NCBI GenBank assembly: GCA_937922945.1
Contig: CAKZUP010000190.1
Location: forward strand, 1 to 35,709
DNA from: an uncultured Granulosicoccaceae bacterium
GTDB taxonomy: Bacteria > Pseudomonadota > Gammaproteobacteria > Granulosicoccales > Granulosicoccaceae
Direction: 5' to 3'
Length of the DNA: 35,709 nt
Shown here: one piece after another, positions 17,625-25,737 of the stretch
Layout of the letters: each line of letters opens with the position of its first letter
Position numbering within the stretch: position 1 is the stretch's first letter
Program-made: the position numbers and the translations under genes
The notes under the pieces: model-generated
Database searches by the model: none
Seen by the model: the letters and a program-made list of their open reading frames with translations, nothing else
What the model was told of the DNA's origin: nothing

Positions 17625-19723
17625 AGCGAACGGCATCTAATTAACAGTGCTTTGGGATAGCTGGAAAAAAGCAGCCCACACAGCATCATAAAGAAGCTGA
17701 ATAAAAGCAATGTATCAATTCCCAGTGACCCTTGCGGTAAAGCAAAAGATTGGTTTTGTGTACCCGCTGGATGTAAGTTTGGTACAACTTTCTTCGCCAG
17801 CAACTCATTGGCTGGCCTTACAGGTGTATCTTCAACCGCCAGAAAAGCAGTGTAAGGGGAAAGTATTTGATGATCCAGTGACAAACGAAGTATAAGCGAT
17901 CGGTAAAAGTCAGGATCGCTATTGAACCGCTGTTTATCCTGAAGCGATTCTATTTTCTTACGAGCCCACACAGTCGATAAGCCAGTATTGGTTATGGGAG
18001 CATTGTCCACCGACACACTTGTTTGCCAGAGTTCGTCACCCCATGTTCCTGCAACCGTCATTGTATGATTCCCTTCGACTAATCTGGCTGCGATAACCAA
18101 AGGCTCAGAGGCATACAAATCTGGTATTGGTTCTGGAGTAATATCAGCACGATCGCCATCGAAGGATATAACTACACTGGTAAGCGCAGGAGACTCAAGC
18201 TTTCTGAGTAAAGTTGACATACCATCGTGTACATCACCAACATTCTGGATAAGTTGATAAGTTCCACGGCCAGCTTCAGCCACTTTTCGCATAAACCACT
18301 CATTCGGCGCTGAACCAATGCCAACGGTGAACAACCTGATATCGCCAATGGAACGGCTGACTGACTCAAACACTTGATCTTCATAACCAACAGCACCATC
18401 GGTTATAAATACAACCTGCCGGAGTAGCTTGCTGGATTGATAACCCAACGCATTTTGCAGCGCTCCGAGCATTTCCGTGCCTCCATCAGCATTTAGGCCA
18501 CGGGTAAAATGTTCTGCCATCTGTATGTTCTGCGCAGAGGCTAACATCGGCTGATTAAACAGCGTTGAATACTGAGAATCGAACTCAATGATATTGAAGT
18601 AATCGTTCGGCGTTAATCCGTTTAATGCATCAAGTAGCGCGGTTTTAGCGGCGCGCATAGGTTCGCCAGCCATTGAGCCCGATGTGTCAATAACCAAAAT
18701 AAGTTCACGCGCCTGCTCCGGTATGTCTTCGTCGCTCGTTGGCGGGGTAACGGTTGCAAGCAAATATTCTTCACCCGCCACACGCTCTCTCCACGCCCGA
18801 ACTGTTGGAACTACCGCGGCAGCTTCACGCCAATGTAATATAAAATCTCGATCTAGAACAGCTGTCTCGTTCAGTATCACCTCAGTTCCGTTTTCGATGG
18901 GAGATACGATAAGGTCATGGCTTGGGCTGTTTACATCGGACACATCGTATAGACCGTGCAGCAGTGCTTTAATTTCTACACCATGCTTTAACCCCATCGA
19001 TACATTAGCCGCAGACGCACTAAGCTGCGGAGGTGAAATGTCTGTTTTATCCGGCACATAATCGCCACTGTAGCGTTCGGTAAGCGTTAGCGGTATACGC
19101 AAACTGTATTGATCATCGACATACGCAACCGTCTGCACATAGCCTAATTCAATTGACACTGTCTCCCCTGGCGGGATATTGGCAAACCTTGATGAGAATA
19201 GATTGGGTCGATGTTGTTTAACAATACTTGCAAGCTTTCCCGCCTGCTTCGCTTGCTCGTAGTGTTGCTCAGCTTGTTTTTTCTCCCGGATCGAACCAAC
19301 AATTCGTCGATCACCTATCGTTACAATCAACGAATTTACAGCGGCCTGATCTGGTAGTGGGAAGGTGTACAGCCCTTCAACCCAATCTGTGCTCGTATTC
19401 TCAAAAGTCTGCGTGAGCATCACTTTAGCAATCATGCCAGTAATGGCAACGTCGATTTTGGTGTCTAATAAAGGCGCATTGTGATAGCTCGTCTTGGCCT
19501 TTAAAAAAAGTGAGGGCGACGAGATGGAGTTTAAATCAGGCTGTTCGATAGACAGCGGCTCTTCGGCCTGCAGGCTCATTGAACTCAATGAAAATAGAAG
19601 AAAAAGCGAGCTCAGTATCAGTTTTCTTAATGGCAACCGGTGCAGTACTGCTATGAAATGTACTAAATCTAAATCGCTTGGCAGCAATTGCCTCACGGTT
19701 ACAAATTGCGTTGTTTTGAACAT
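17621..19723 (-). CDS. Marine proteobacterial sortase target protein (VIT and VWA domains)
   Basis: The protein of about 700 residues has a signal-like segment (about 30-55, LRKLILSSLFLLFSLSSMSL), a VIT domain (SYHNAPLLDTKIDVAITGMI onward, with GLYTFPLPDQAAV), then a VWA domain starting LILVIDTSGSMAGEPM, whose D-x-S-x-S is the MIDAS metal site, with a later DGGTEM. The C-terminus is a sorting signal: LPQGS (about 662-666), a hydrophobic stretch, then KALLIRCRSL. This matches the known class GN sortase substrate. It should be exported and processed by the neighbouring sortase and may mediate adhesion or surface display. I chose the ATG at 19723 because GGGTGAG precedes it; a GTG three codons upstream is possible. 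Confidence 0.92.
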   Translation of the reverse strand: MFKTTQFVTVRQLLPSDLDLVHFIAVLHRLPLRKLILSSLFLLFSLSSMSLQAEEPLSIEQPDLNSISSPSLFLKAKTSYHNAPLLDTKIDVAITGMIAKVMLTQTFENTSTDWVEGLYTFPLPDQAAVNSLIVTIGDRRIVGSIREKKQAEQHYEQAKQAGKLASIVKQHRPNLFSSRFANIPPGETVSIELGYVQTVAYVDDQYSLRIPLTLTERYSGDYVPDKTDISPPQLSASAANVSMGLKHGVEIKALLHGLYDVSDVNSPSHDLIVSPIENGTEVILNETAVLDRDFILHWREAAAVVPTVRAWRERVAGEEYLLATVTPPTSDEDIPEQARELILVIDTSGSMAGEPMRAAKTALLDALNGLTPNDYFNIIEFDSQYSTLFNQPMLASAQNIQMAEHFTRGLNADGGTEMLGALQNALGYQSSKLLRQVVFITDGAVGYEDQVFESVSRSIGDIRLFTVGIGSAPNEWFMRKVAEAGRGTYQLIQNVGDVHDGMSTLLRKLESPALTSVVISFDGDRADITPEPIPDLYASEPLVIAARLVEGNHTMTVAGTWGDELWQTSVSVDNAPITNTGLSTVWARKKIESLQDKQRFNSDPDFYRSLILRLSLDHQILSPYTAFLAVEDTPVRPANELLAKKVVPNLHPAGTQNQSFALPQGSLGIDTLLLFSFFMMLCGLLFSSYPKALLIRCRSL

Positions 19724-19870
19724 TTGTCTCACCCATTGAAGTAGTCAATAGCATTAGACAAACTTATTCATTTACAATCGCGGTTTAAAACAAAGCTGTT
19801 TATTATCAATTCTGATCAAACATGACAACCAGACAGCAATTCACAACTGGCTCACAGAAATCATATAAAA

Positions 19871-20221
19871 TCAGCTGAGTTCAGGACGGCCTTTAGGGCC
19901 AGAATAAGCCCGCTCTACCATTGCAACCCGTAATTCATAATGCTCATACCAACGTTCCATACCAGAGCGTTGAGCCGCAAGATGTTGAACATTTGCCTTC
20001 CACTGCGAGATAGACTGCTCATCCTTCCAATAGGAGACAGTGATCCCTACTCCTTCAGTATCTCGGGTGCTCTCCGCACCAAAGCAACCTGGCTGCTTGA
20101 GCGCAAGCTCGAACATTTTTTCGCCCATTTGGGCGTATCCGCTATTGTTTTCACTTAGCTGGTTCGTGAATATAACTGCGTAATAGGGAGGTTCCGGAGT
20201 TTTCGTAAATCGACTGTTCAT
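19871..20221 (-). CDS. Antibiotic biosynthesis monooxygenase (ABM)-fold protein
   Basis: The 116-residue protein fits the ABM superfamily: YYAVIFTNQLSE (strand 1), MGEKMFELALKQPGCFGAES, ITVSYWKDEQSISQWKAN and HLAAQR, then ELRVAMVERAYS. The pattern 'PGCFGAES...ITVSYWKDEQSI..WK' is typical of the YqjZ-like group of dimeric ferredoxin-fold proteins. Members include quinol monooxygenases and haem-degrading enzymes, but many have no known substrate. No partner pathway gene adjoins it, so the role is open. It stands between the sortase operon and region 4 and no Shine-Dalgarno is obvious. Confidence 0.85.
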   Translation of the reverse strand: MNSRFTKTPEPPYYAVIFTNQLSENNSGYAQMGEKMFELALKQPGCFGAESTRDTEGVGITVSYWKDEQSISQWKANVQHLAAQRSGMERWYEHYELRVAMVERAYSGPKGRPELS

Positions 20222-20479
20222 ATGCAGTACTGGTTTATCGTAAAAATTACAATTGACCGCATCCTACACGAAGCTTCTGTCAGAATCAGGTTGAACAAAT
20301 CTGTTTGAAACACCGTATGACGCATGTATGGCGTTAGCGATTGTCGATGAGTAGTCTTGGCTTCTACGTATCGGCTGGTTGAGAAACAGTTTTAGTCGCT
20401 TTGGAATAGTGAAAAGTCAACGTGAACTGCGATCGCAGTCAATAAAACAGACGCTCTACACAACTGGAAATCTAATGTT

Positions 20480-20659
20480 ATGAAAGTAAAAATTATCAAA
20501 GGTGAGTTCAAAGGCAAAAATGGTGAAATCGTTAAATCGACAGAAGCAATAGGTGAAAAGTTAGCCGGCGGCCAGACACCCCAAAAGGCTGTGACGGTTT
20601 TAGTTGAAGGCATGCTTCATCCAATTGAAATGGATGAATCAGACGTCGAAAGTGTTTGA
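20480..20659 (+). CDS. 59-aa KOW-like miniprotein
   Basis: A short frame reads MKVKIIKGEFKGKNGEIVKS at the start and ends in MDESDVESV. The segment KGEFKGKNGEIV looks like a KOW motif (Lys, Gly, Gly, hydrophobic spacing), as found in SH3-like modules of NusG and ribosomal proteins L24/L26, and LVEGMLHPIEM could complete a small barrel. The length is unusually short for a stand-alone KOW protein. The biased codon pattern and a hairpin after the stop support expression, but no strong Shine-Dalgarno is visible. Function is not known; RNA or protein binding is a guess. Confidence 0.6.
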   Translation: MKVKIIKGEFKGKNGEIVKSTEAIGEKLAGGQTPQKAVTVLVEGMLHPIEMDESDVESV

Positions 20660-20735
20660 AGTTAAGCAGCCTTGCGTGGCGAGAGCTTGAGCTAATCCAC
20701 ACCACTGGAATAAAGTACTCGCCTCGCATTAACAA

Positions 20736-20756
20736 TCGGGTCGCTACGCGACCCGA
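20736..20756. terminator. Strong hairpin between convergent KOW-like and csbD-type genes
   Basis: TCGGGTCGC and GCGACCCGA form a perfect 9-bp, G+C-rich stem with a 3-nt loop (TAC). On the minus strand the stem is followed by TTGTT, on the plus strand by CTTATC. A bidirectional terminator for two convergent short genes is the simplest reading. Confidence 0.6.
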
Positions 20757-20807
20757 CTTATCAAGACATGATCACTAATTACCTACATCATGACCACTAG
20801 GCGGTCA

Positions 20808-21005
20808 CTACCATTTTTCGATTAAATCGTCGACTTCCTGCTTGGCTTCTTCCTTGGACTTACCATATTTCTCTTGAATTTTTCCTTCAAGCTGCTCTCT
20901 ATTCCCTGCAACTTGATCAAGCTCGTCATCGGTAAGATCACCCCATGCTTCTTTCATTTTCCCTTTGAACTGTTTCCAATTTCCTTCTACCTGTTCCCAA
21001 TTCAT
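20808..21005 (-). CDS. CsbD-family stress protein
   Basis: The 65-residue protein begins MNWEQVEGNWKQFKGKMKEA and continues WGDLTDDELDQVAGNREQLEGK, the hallmark of the CsbD family (E. coli YjbJ and B. subtilis CsbD). The family is small, charged and helical and is induced by general stress (sigma-B or RpoS regulons); its biochemical role is unknown. The ATG at 21005 has ATGGGAATT ahead with GGGA in Shine-Dalgarno position; longer in-frame starts would add non-family sequence. Its 331-bp upstream gap would hold the promoter. Confidence 0.95.
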   Translation of the reverse strand: MNWEQVEGNWKQFKGKMKEAWGDLTDDELDQVAGNREQLEGKIQEKYGKSKEEAKQEVDDLIEKW

Positions 21006-21336
21006 AACAATTCCCATAGTGAGTATCTGCAAAAACGCAGTGCAAAAAAAGCTTAGCACCACATTAACAGCGGAGTCATGCTTGTGGAAATATTTACAAA
21101 CACCCACGAGGGCTTCTTACCAACAGGCCTTTAATAATCCGATTTTAGCTATTGAATACAAGCAGAATGTAAACGCACGTAGAGCAACTCTTAACAGGCG
21201 CAACCCTTAACAGGCGTAACTCAATGGCAGTTAAGCCTTATAGGGCTAAACTGATCACGTAAAACAACGAGGCATACCAAACAACAACGAAAAAGAATTT
21301 GATCTTTGATCGGAAGAAAAGCGCGTTGCTACGGCA
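21006..21336. other. Intergenic region upstream of the CsbD gene
   Basis: This 331-bp gap lies between two minus-strand genes, so it should hold the CsbD promoter and the 3' end of the BON lipoprotein transcript. Apart from the 16-bp tandem repeat described separately, I see no gene. Short frames exist but none has start context or family likeness. Confidence 0.4.
21184..21222. repeat. 16-bp tandem repeat, about 2.4 copies
   Basis: GCAACTCTTAACAGGC (21184-21199) is followed by GCAACCCTTAACAGGC (21200-21215) and a partial third copy GTAACTC. Two full units differ at one base. It lies about 180 bp upstream of the CsbD start. It could be a duplicated binding site or slippage product. Confidence 0.75.
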
Positions 21337-21717
21337 TTATTGTGTCTTCATCTCGTCAACGATCGTTGCTGTTGCACGCGATGAACGTGCAGCTTTCAAT
21401 ACTGCCTCTCTGACTTCTTCACTCTCTACGAAACCACCCAGGGTTACGACACCATCTTCAGCCAACACACTGATAGCCGCAGCATCTGTTCCGACTGCAT
21501 CGATTAAAGCTGCTTTAATTGATGTTTGGGCGTCTGCTTCACTTGTTGGAGTCTGTTCAATTTCGGGCATTATCGCAGTGCATCCTAATGACAATGACAG
21601 CAGCAGCGTGAGTATCAATCCCGGCAACGACATGCAGCGCATCTTTTTGGTGAAACCACCTGCACAATGACCGTTAAAACCATAGGTTGGCGTTTTATTT
21701 TTATTTGGTTGCATCAT
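21337..21717 (-). CDS. BON-domain lipoprotein
   Basis: The 126-residue product has a long basic N-region, a hydrophobic core (LPGLILTLLLSLSLGC) and a lipobox ending at Cys46, then one BON domain (TSIKAALIDAVG, AISVLAEDGVVTLGGFVESE, EVREAVLKAARS). BON domains bind phospholipid and occur in OsmY and DolP, which guard the outer membrane. The start at 21717 is favoured by AAGGGG six bases ahead. It overlaps the end of the upstream AsmA gene by 17 bp, so the two are probably co-translated. A second BON lipoprotein lies on the other side of AsmA. Confidence 0.88.
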   Translation of the reverse strand: MMQPNKNKTPTYGFNGHCAGGFTKKMRCMSLPGLILTLLLSLSLGCTAIMPEIEQTPTSEADAQTSIKAALIDAVGTDAAAISVLAEDGVVTLGGFVESEEVREAVLKAARSSRATATIVDEMKTQ

Positions 21718-23698
21718 CGAGCACCCCTTCAAGACCAGAACAGAACGGAGAATCGTTTCCAGAACGAGGTTCTAGCAGTGGTAATAAGGCCAACGCCGGC
21801 GCAGCCACCTGAGAAAGTATCGCAACTGCTGCGGCGCGAGCTAGCAGTGAGCCATCTACACTAACATCAGGAGAGGCGAAGCTTCCATCGATTCTCACAG
21901 CCGTACTTGCTGATATTAAGCTTGCATCTTTGGGGTGAGGCTCGACTATTAGATCCAATACTTCGTTTTTCAGATTAACGCCGCCCCTTGCCAGCATGAC
22001 GGTATCAGTGGTATCGATCACAAACTCCTTTAAATTCATGGCACCGTCTTCGCTGTGCATATCAATGTACGCGCAAAGAATCTCCACATTTTCTTTACCG
22101 GGGACAATTGCATCGCCCAGACTTTGAAACACATCGATGCCTGCAAGCTCCAACAAAAGCGAATCTATCGTGCCGCCGGTCATCAATAAAAAGGCACCAC
22201 CATCGAGAGAACCTGCCAGCGATGCAACGCTAGCCCCTTCAGCCCAGTATTTGATTCTGCCACCGAGCAGACCACCTGCATCATCAGGTAGGTCAGCCTT
22301 ACGTAAAAATCGCCCGAGTTGCAGACGCGCCAACTCCAGCTCGATATTCATGGATACCGGGACAACCTGTTGGGAATCAGTCGATTCACTGTTTAAAGAA
22401 TCGGGCTGTTCAGCCACGCTGAGCTGTTTCAGCTCAATGTTTCCGCTCATTGAGCCGCCACCAATATCAATTTGGGCAATACTCAGCGTGGCAGTATCGT
22501 CGCTGAATTCTGCTCTTGCGTTGATAGCGTTGAGCGGTATTCTATCGGTTACAACATTGGTTACATCCAGATCGATAGCACCTTGAATTTGCCCTGTCAG
22601 TAGCACTAGCGGCAAAGGCTCGTCCGGAAAAATAGTTGTACCAACATTGGCACTCTCGTCTTCTGGTTGGATAGTTGGCGCGTTTTCGTCAGTAGTAACA
22701 GGACCTAGCAAGACCTCAATCAGGGTATCGACATCCAGCTGCGGCGAAATCAGATTCGCGAATACAGTAACCGGTGTGGTTGAAGGGTCAAACCTGACAT
22801 CTCCCTCAATAGTCGAATTTACCGCGTCAAGGTCGAAGCGCCGTAATACCCAATCGTTCTCTTCACGCAGCATGCTTGAATTGAAACGCATAGGTGCAAC
22901 AGTAGGGAGCTTAAGCTGAAGTAGCTTCTCGATAGCAACCAGATCTTCTGCAACCATTGATACGTCCAGTTCGATGTCGCGCATCGACATCAGATTTCCG
23001 ATCGTGCCCTCGACGACGGCGTTAGTCATCCCTAGCGCACTATCGAGCTTGATTGACGCACCACTTTCTATCGATGGTGATTCGCCTATAGGTGATGCAC
23101 TGAGTTGCACCTGTACGGGCTCTCCCTGGAGATCGCCACCGACGTTAACGCTTACGGACAAAGAACCGGGTAATGTCGTGCCTTCTCCTTCAACGTTTAG
23201 TGCTCCTTCGTAACCGGTTACAGCGTCAGACAGGCGTATCGTTACGTCTTCGATTAATACGCTACGTACGTTTGGTAATACGAAGGGATCGTTGTTTGAT
23301 GCGTCATCATCTTTGGATTCTGCAGCAACCGGCGCCGGTATCCAGGTGTTGATGTCACTTTGCTCACGCAACGCGAGTACGTTTGCCTGACTAAGCTCGA
23401 GCCTGTCGATAAGCAATTCACCGCTCAACAGCGAACGCAAATCTATCGATCCAAAAAAGCTTGCGCCTTTTACAAGCCCGGGCAATTCTGTACCATCGAT
23501 ATCAACACCAGTCATGGTTACTGATGGTTGCCATCGCAGCAGGTCGAGTTTCAACTCGCCAATGGAAAGTTCGTACCCCGTGTTTTCCAGTGCGTACACT
23601 TCAATGCGGTTGGCAAGCCATCGCTCCGGAAAGAATACGATGAGCATCGCCAGAAGCACCAAAACGATTATCGGTACAGCGATTATGGCTTTACGCAT
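21701..23698 (-). CDS. AsmA-family envelope protein
   Basis: The 665-residue protein starts with a single TM anchor (MRKAIIAVPIIVLVLLAMLI) followed by an AsmA-type periplasmic region: LANRIEVYALENTGYELSIGELKLDLLRWQP, VTMTGVDIDG, and a C-terminal block with LDGGAFLLMTGGTIDSLLLEL, MNLKEFVIDTT and GGVNLKNEVLDLIVEPHPKD, which is the conserved AsmA end. AsmA-like proteins form long hydrophobic grooves thought to move phospholipids between membranes. Two acidic low-complexity segments are present. The ATG at 23698 follows AGGA at a fair distance; an upstream frame extension to 23767 lacks this. BON lipoproteins on both sides suggest a joint envelope role. Confidence 0.9.
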   Translation of the reverse strand: MRKAIIAVPIIVLVLLAMLIVFFPERWLANRIEVYALENTGYELSIGELKLDLLRWQPSVTMTGVDIDGTELPGLVKGASFFGSIDLRSLLSGELLIDRLELSQANVLALREQSDINTWIPAPVAAESKDDDASNNDPFVLPNVRSVLIEDVTIRLSDAVTGYEGALNVEGEGTTLPGSLSVSVNVGGDLQGEPVQVQLSASPIGESPSIESGASIKLDSALGMTNAVVEGTIGNLMSMRDIELDVSMVAEDLVAIEKLLQLKLPTVAPMRFNSSMLREENDWVLRRFDLDAVNSTIEGDVRFDPSTTPVTVFANLISPQLDVDTLIEVLLGPVTTDENAPTIQPEDESANVGTTIFPDEPLPLVLLTGQIQGAIDLDVTNVVTDRIPLNAINARAEFSDDTATLSIAQIDIGGGSMSGNIELKQLSVAEQPDSLNSESTDSQQVVPVSMNIELELARLQLGRFLRKADLPDDAGGLLGGRIKYWAEGASVASLAGSLDGGAFLLMTGGTIDSLLLELAGIDVFQSLGDAIVPGKENVEILCAYIDMHSEDGAMNLKEFVIDTTDTVMLARGGVNLKNEVLDLIVEPHPKDASLISASTAVRIDGSFASPDVSVDGSLLARAAAVAILSQVAAPALALLPLLEPRSGNDSPFCSGLEGVLDDATK

Positions 23699-23760
23699 TG
23701 CGTGTCCTGGAAGGGTTAGACGCCAGGGACGACTCTGAAACGCACCTGAGAGACTGTGGC

Positions 23761-23781
23761 GTGCCACTGTAAATGTGGCAC
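23761..23781. repeat. Inverted repeat in the AsmA 5' region
   Basis: GTGCCAC and GTGGCAC form a perfect 7-bp stem with a 7-nt spacer. It lies about 62 bp before the AsmA start and after the BON gene at 23866 on the same strand. It could be a weak terminator for the BON gene or an operator; nothing decides between them. Confidence 0.35.
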
Positions 23782-23865
23782 AACCTCATTTTATAACATG
23801 TGTATTAGAAAGAAAATAGCTAACCCCTTGTTAAGATTTCGAAACCCGAAATTCTGATTTCTAAT

Positions 23866-24177
23866 CTAGGATTTAATGACCAAGGCATTTTTCACCTCTA
23901 TAACGCCATCCACACCCTCGGCTATCTGTTGAGCCGCCGCTTTTACTTCCTCACTGTCCACGAATCCACTTAGTATTACCACATCTTTATACGTTTCAAC
24001 TTCGATATTCAATGCACTGGTTTCGTCAGCGAGCGCAAGTTCAGCTTTTACTTTTGCAGTAATCGCAGCACTGTCTATATACTCCCCGGTGCTTTCGCTG
24101 TTTGGTGACGTAGCACACCCCGACACAGCAACCACGAACGCAAGCAAAATCGCTAATTTGGATATTTGGTTAAACAT
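23866..24177 (-). CDS. BON-domain lipoprotein (second copy)
   Basis: The 103-residue product carries a short signal (KLAILLAFVVAVSGC, lipid Cys21) and one BON domain: AAITAKVKAELALADE, NIEVETYKDVVILSGFVDSE, EVKAAAQQIAEGVDGVIEVKN. This is closer to the classic OsmY-type single BON unit than the copy at 21337. The start at 24177 is chosen because AGGGG lies 8 bases ahead; a 12-codon longer frame exists. It is the first gene of a likely BON-AsmA-BON string on the minus strand and is divergent from the EEP gene. Role by family: periplasmic, osmotic or envelope stress. Confidence 0.9.
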   Translation of the reverse strand: MFNQISKLAILLAFVVAVSGCATSPNSESTGEYIDSAAITAKVKAELALADETSALNIEVETYKDVVILSGFVDSEEVKAAAQQIAEGVDGVIEVKNALVIKS

Positions 24178-24449
24178 AATTAGAGCCCCTGTTGTTTGGG
24201 TATTGCGTATCATTACCCAGTTTTTTGAGTATATCCATCAGCTGTGGGGCAAAGCACACGAGTGCAATTATTACACTGGGGCCGTATCGACGGCGTTCGT
24301 TTACTGGCTCACACCAATAAATAGCTTGGAAAACGGGCTCGGAGTGGAATAATGGAATTGCAAAATATACAATATTGCCAAGATCGGTAACAATCTCCCA
24401 TAGAAGATATGGAAATCCCGTACAAATCACCATATAGCGCTAACAGTCA

Positions 24450-25532
24450 ATGACTACACTTTTGCAAAGCATAGGAGTCTTGATACTCGTCTGCACGGCG
24501 CTACCTATCTCCACATCAAAACAATGGTGGGTTCGAGTGTGGGACTTTCCCAGATTGCAGATTGCATCCATTGCGCTAATTTGGCTGCTTATTACAATGG
24601 TACTGGGTGCGGCGCAGCAAAGCCCCACATCCATTTTGTGGGTGATTGTGCTCGCTTGCTTTGCTTATCAGCTGTGGTGGGTATGGCCCTATTTGCGCCG
24701 TCACAAAGTCGAAGTGCTACCCTGCGAAGAGAATAATCAGGCACCATCTGTATCCATATTAACCAGCAATGTGTTAATGGATAATCGCAATTCAGACTCC
24801 CTATTGGATTTAATATCTGAGCGTAATCCGGATATAGTTGCGACACTCGAAACCGATCAGTGGTGGCAGGAAGCATTGGACACTCAAGACGCGTATCCCT
24901 ACAGACTGGCTAGTGCACTTGACAATAAATATGGGATGCACCTGTATTCAAAGATACCGTTTGAACATGCAGAGGTTGAATTTCTTGTCGAAAAAAACAT
25001 CCCGTCAATGAATGTCATGTTTCTTCTTCAGGGCGCCCCTGTTCGCCTGCACGTAGTGCATCCTACTCCGCCCGTGCCCAATGAGAACACGCAATCCACC
25101 GAGCGTGATGTTGAGTTACTTATTCTTGCAAAGCACCTGGAAAACGTGGAAGAACCTATAATTGTAACGGGAGACCTCAATGATGTAGCCTGGTCTAAAA
25201 CGACGAGACTATTTCGAAGAATCAGTGGCCTACTCGACCCTCGGGTCGGTCGGGGCATGTTTAATTCTTTTCATGTGGATTTTTTCTTTATTCGCTGGCC
25301 GCTTGATCATTTTTTCCTTTCCAGTCATTGGAGAATAAAAACCATTGAACGGCTAAGAAGCATTGGCTCCGACCATTTCCCTGTCTTTGTTGAAATATCA
25401 CTACAAAACCCCACAACCCTGGATAGCCACTTAAATAAAGATCAAGCTGATACTGAACTGGAAAAAGAAACCCTGCAATCAGATACCGCGAATAATTCAA
25501 TTGATCCTTCAAACCCACAGCCTCTAGACTAA
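24450..25532 (+). CDS. Membrane-anchored endonuclease/exonuclease/phosphatase (EEP) family protein
   Basis: Three TM helices fill the first 80 residues (for example IGVLILVCTALPI, IALIWLLITMVLGAA, LWVIVLACFAYQLWW). An EEP domain follows with its metal and catalytic signatures: LTSNVLMDN, VATLETDQWW, YGMHLYSK, RLHVVHPTPP, VTGDLNDVAW, PLDHFFLS and GSDHFPV. The SDHFPV and GDLND motifs carry the catalytic His/Asp set. Such proteins cleave phosphodiesters, often of lipids or nucleic acids; this membrane-anchored kind occurs in many proteobacteria with unknown substrate. The C-terminal tail (after 330) is charged and likely disordered. A good terminator follows the gene. Confidence 0.87.
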   Translation: MTTLLQSIGVLILVCTALPISTSKQWWVRVWDFPRLQIASIALIWLLITMVLGAAQQSPTSILWVIVLACFAYQLWWVWPYLRRHKVEVLPCEENNQAPSVSILTSNVLMDNRNSDSLLDLISERNPDIVATLETDQWWQEALDTQDAYPYRLASALDNKYGMHLYSKIPFEHAEVEFLVEKNIPSMNVMFLLQGAPVRLHVVHPTPPVPNENTQSTERDVELLILAKHLENVEEPIIVTGDLNDVAWSKTTRLFRRISGLLDPRVGRGMFNSFHVDFFFIRWPLDHFFLSSHWRIKTIERLRSIGSDHFPVFVEISLQNPTTLDSHLNKDQADTELEKETLQSDTANNSIDPSNPQPLD

Positions 25533-25582
25533 ACCTGGCAGACTCGCACCAACATTAAACTGCGTACCAACCTAATAAATCG

Positions 25583-25612
25583 ATAGTCCGTGCTACAACG
25601 GGCTATAATTTT
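25583..25612 (+). terminator. Rho-independent-type terminator after the EEP gene
   Basis: ATAGTCCGT and ACGGGCTAT pair over 9 bp (one G-U) around a 6-nt loop (GCTACA), followed by AATTTT. It lies 50 bp after the EEP stop and 20 bp before a candidate promoter for the MgtC gene. Confidence 0.55.
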
Positions 25613-25631
25613 CAACGACAGTAAACGAGTA

Positions 25632-25660
25632 TTGGTAAGCTGTCTTACTAGACTTACACT
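25632..25660 (+). promoter_or_regulatory. Candidate sigma-70 promoter for the MgtC/YihY pair
   Basis: TTGGTA, 17 bases, TACACT fits a sigma-70 promoter (4 of 6 at each hexamer). It would start a leader of about 70 nt that holds two small hairpins (25665-25680 and 25703-25719) and AGAGGAG before the MgtC start. Confidence 0.4.
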
Positions 25661-25737
25661 CTACAAAAACCTCTGTTTTTATAGCAGACCTTCATGATGC
25701 GCCCGTGGTGTACACACGGCTTTAGAGGAGCCATGCC

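Noticed and set aside
22137-22586. 149-codon plus-strand frame inside the AsmA gene
   Set aside because: Serine/proline-rich low-complexity translation of the complement of AsmA; no start context.
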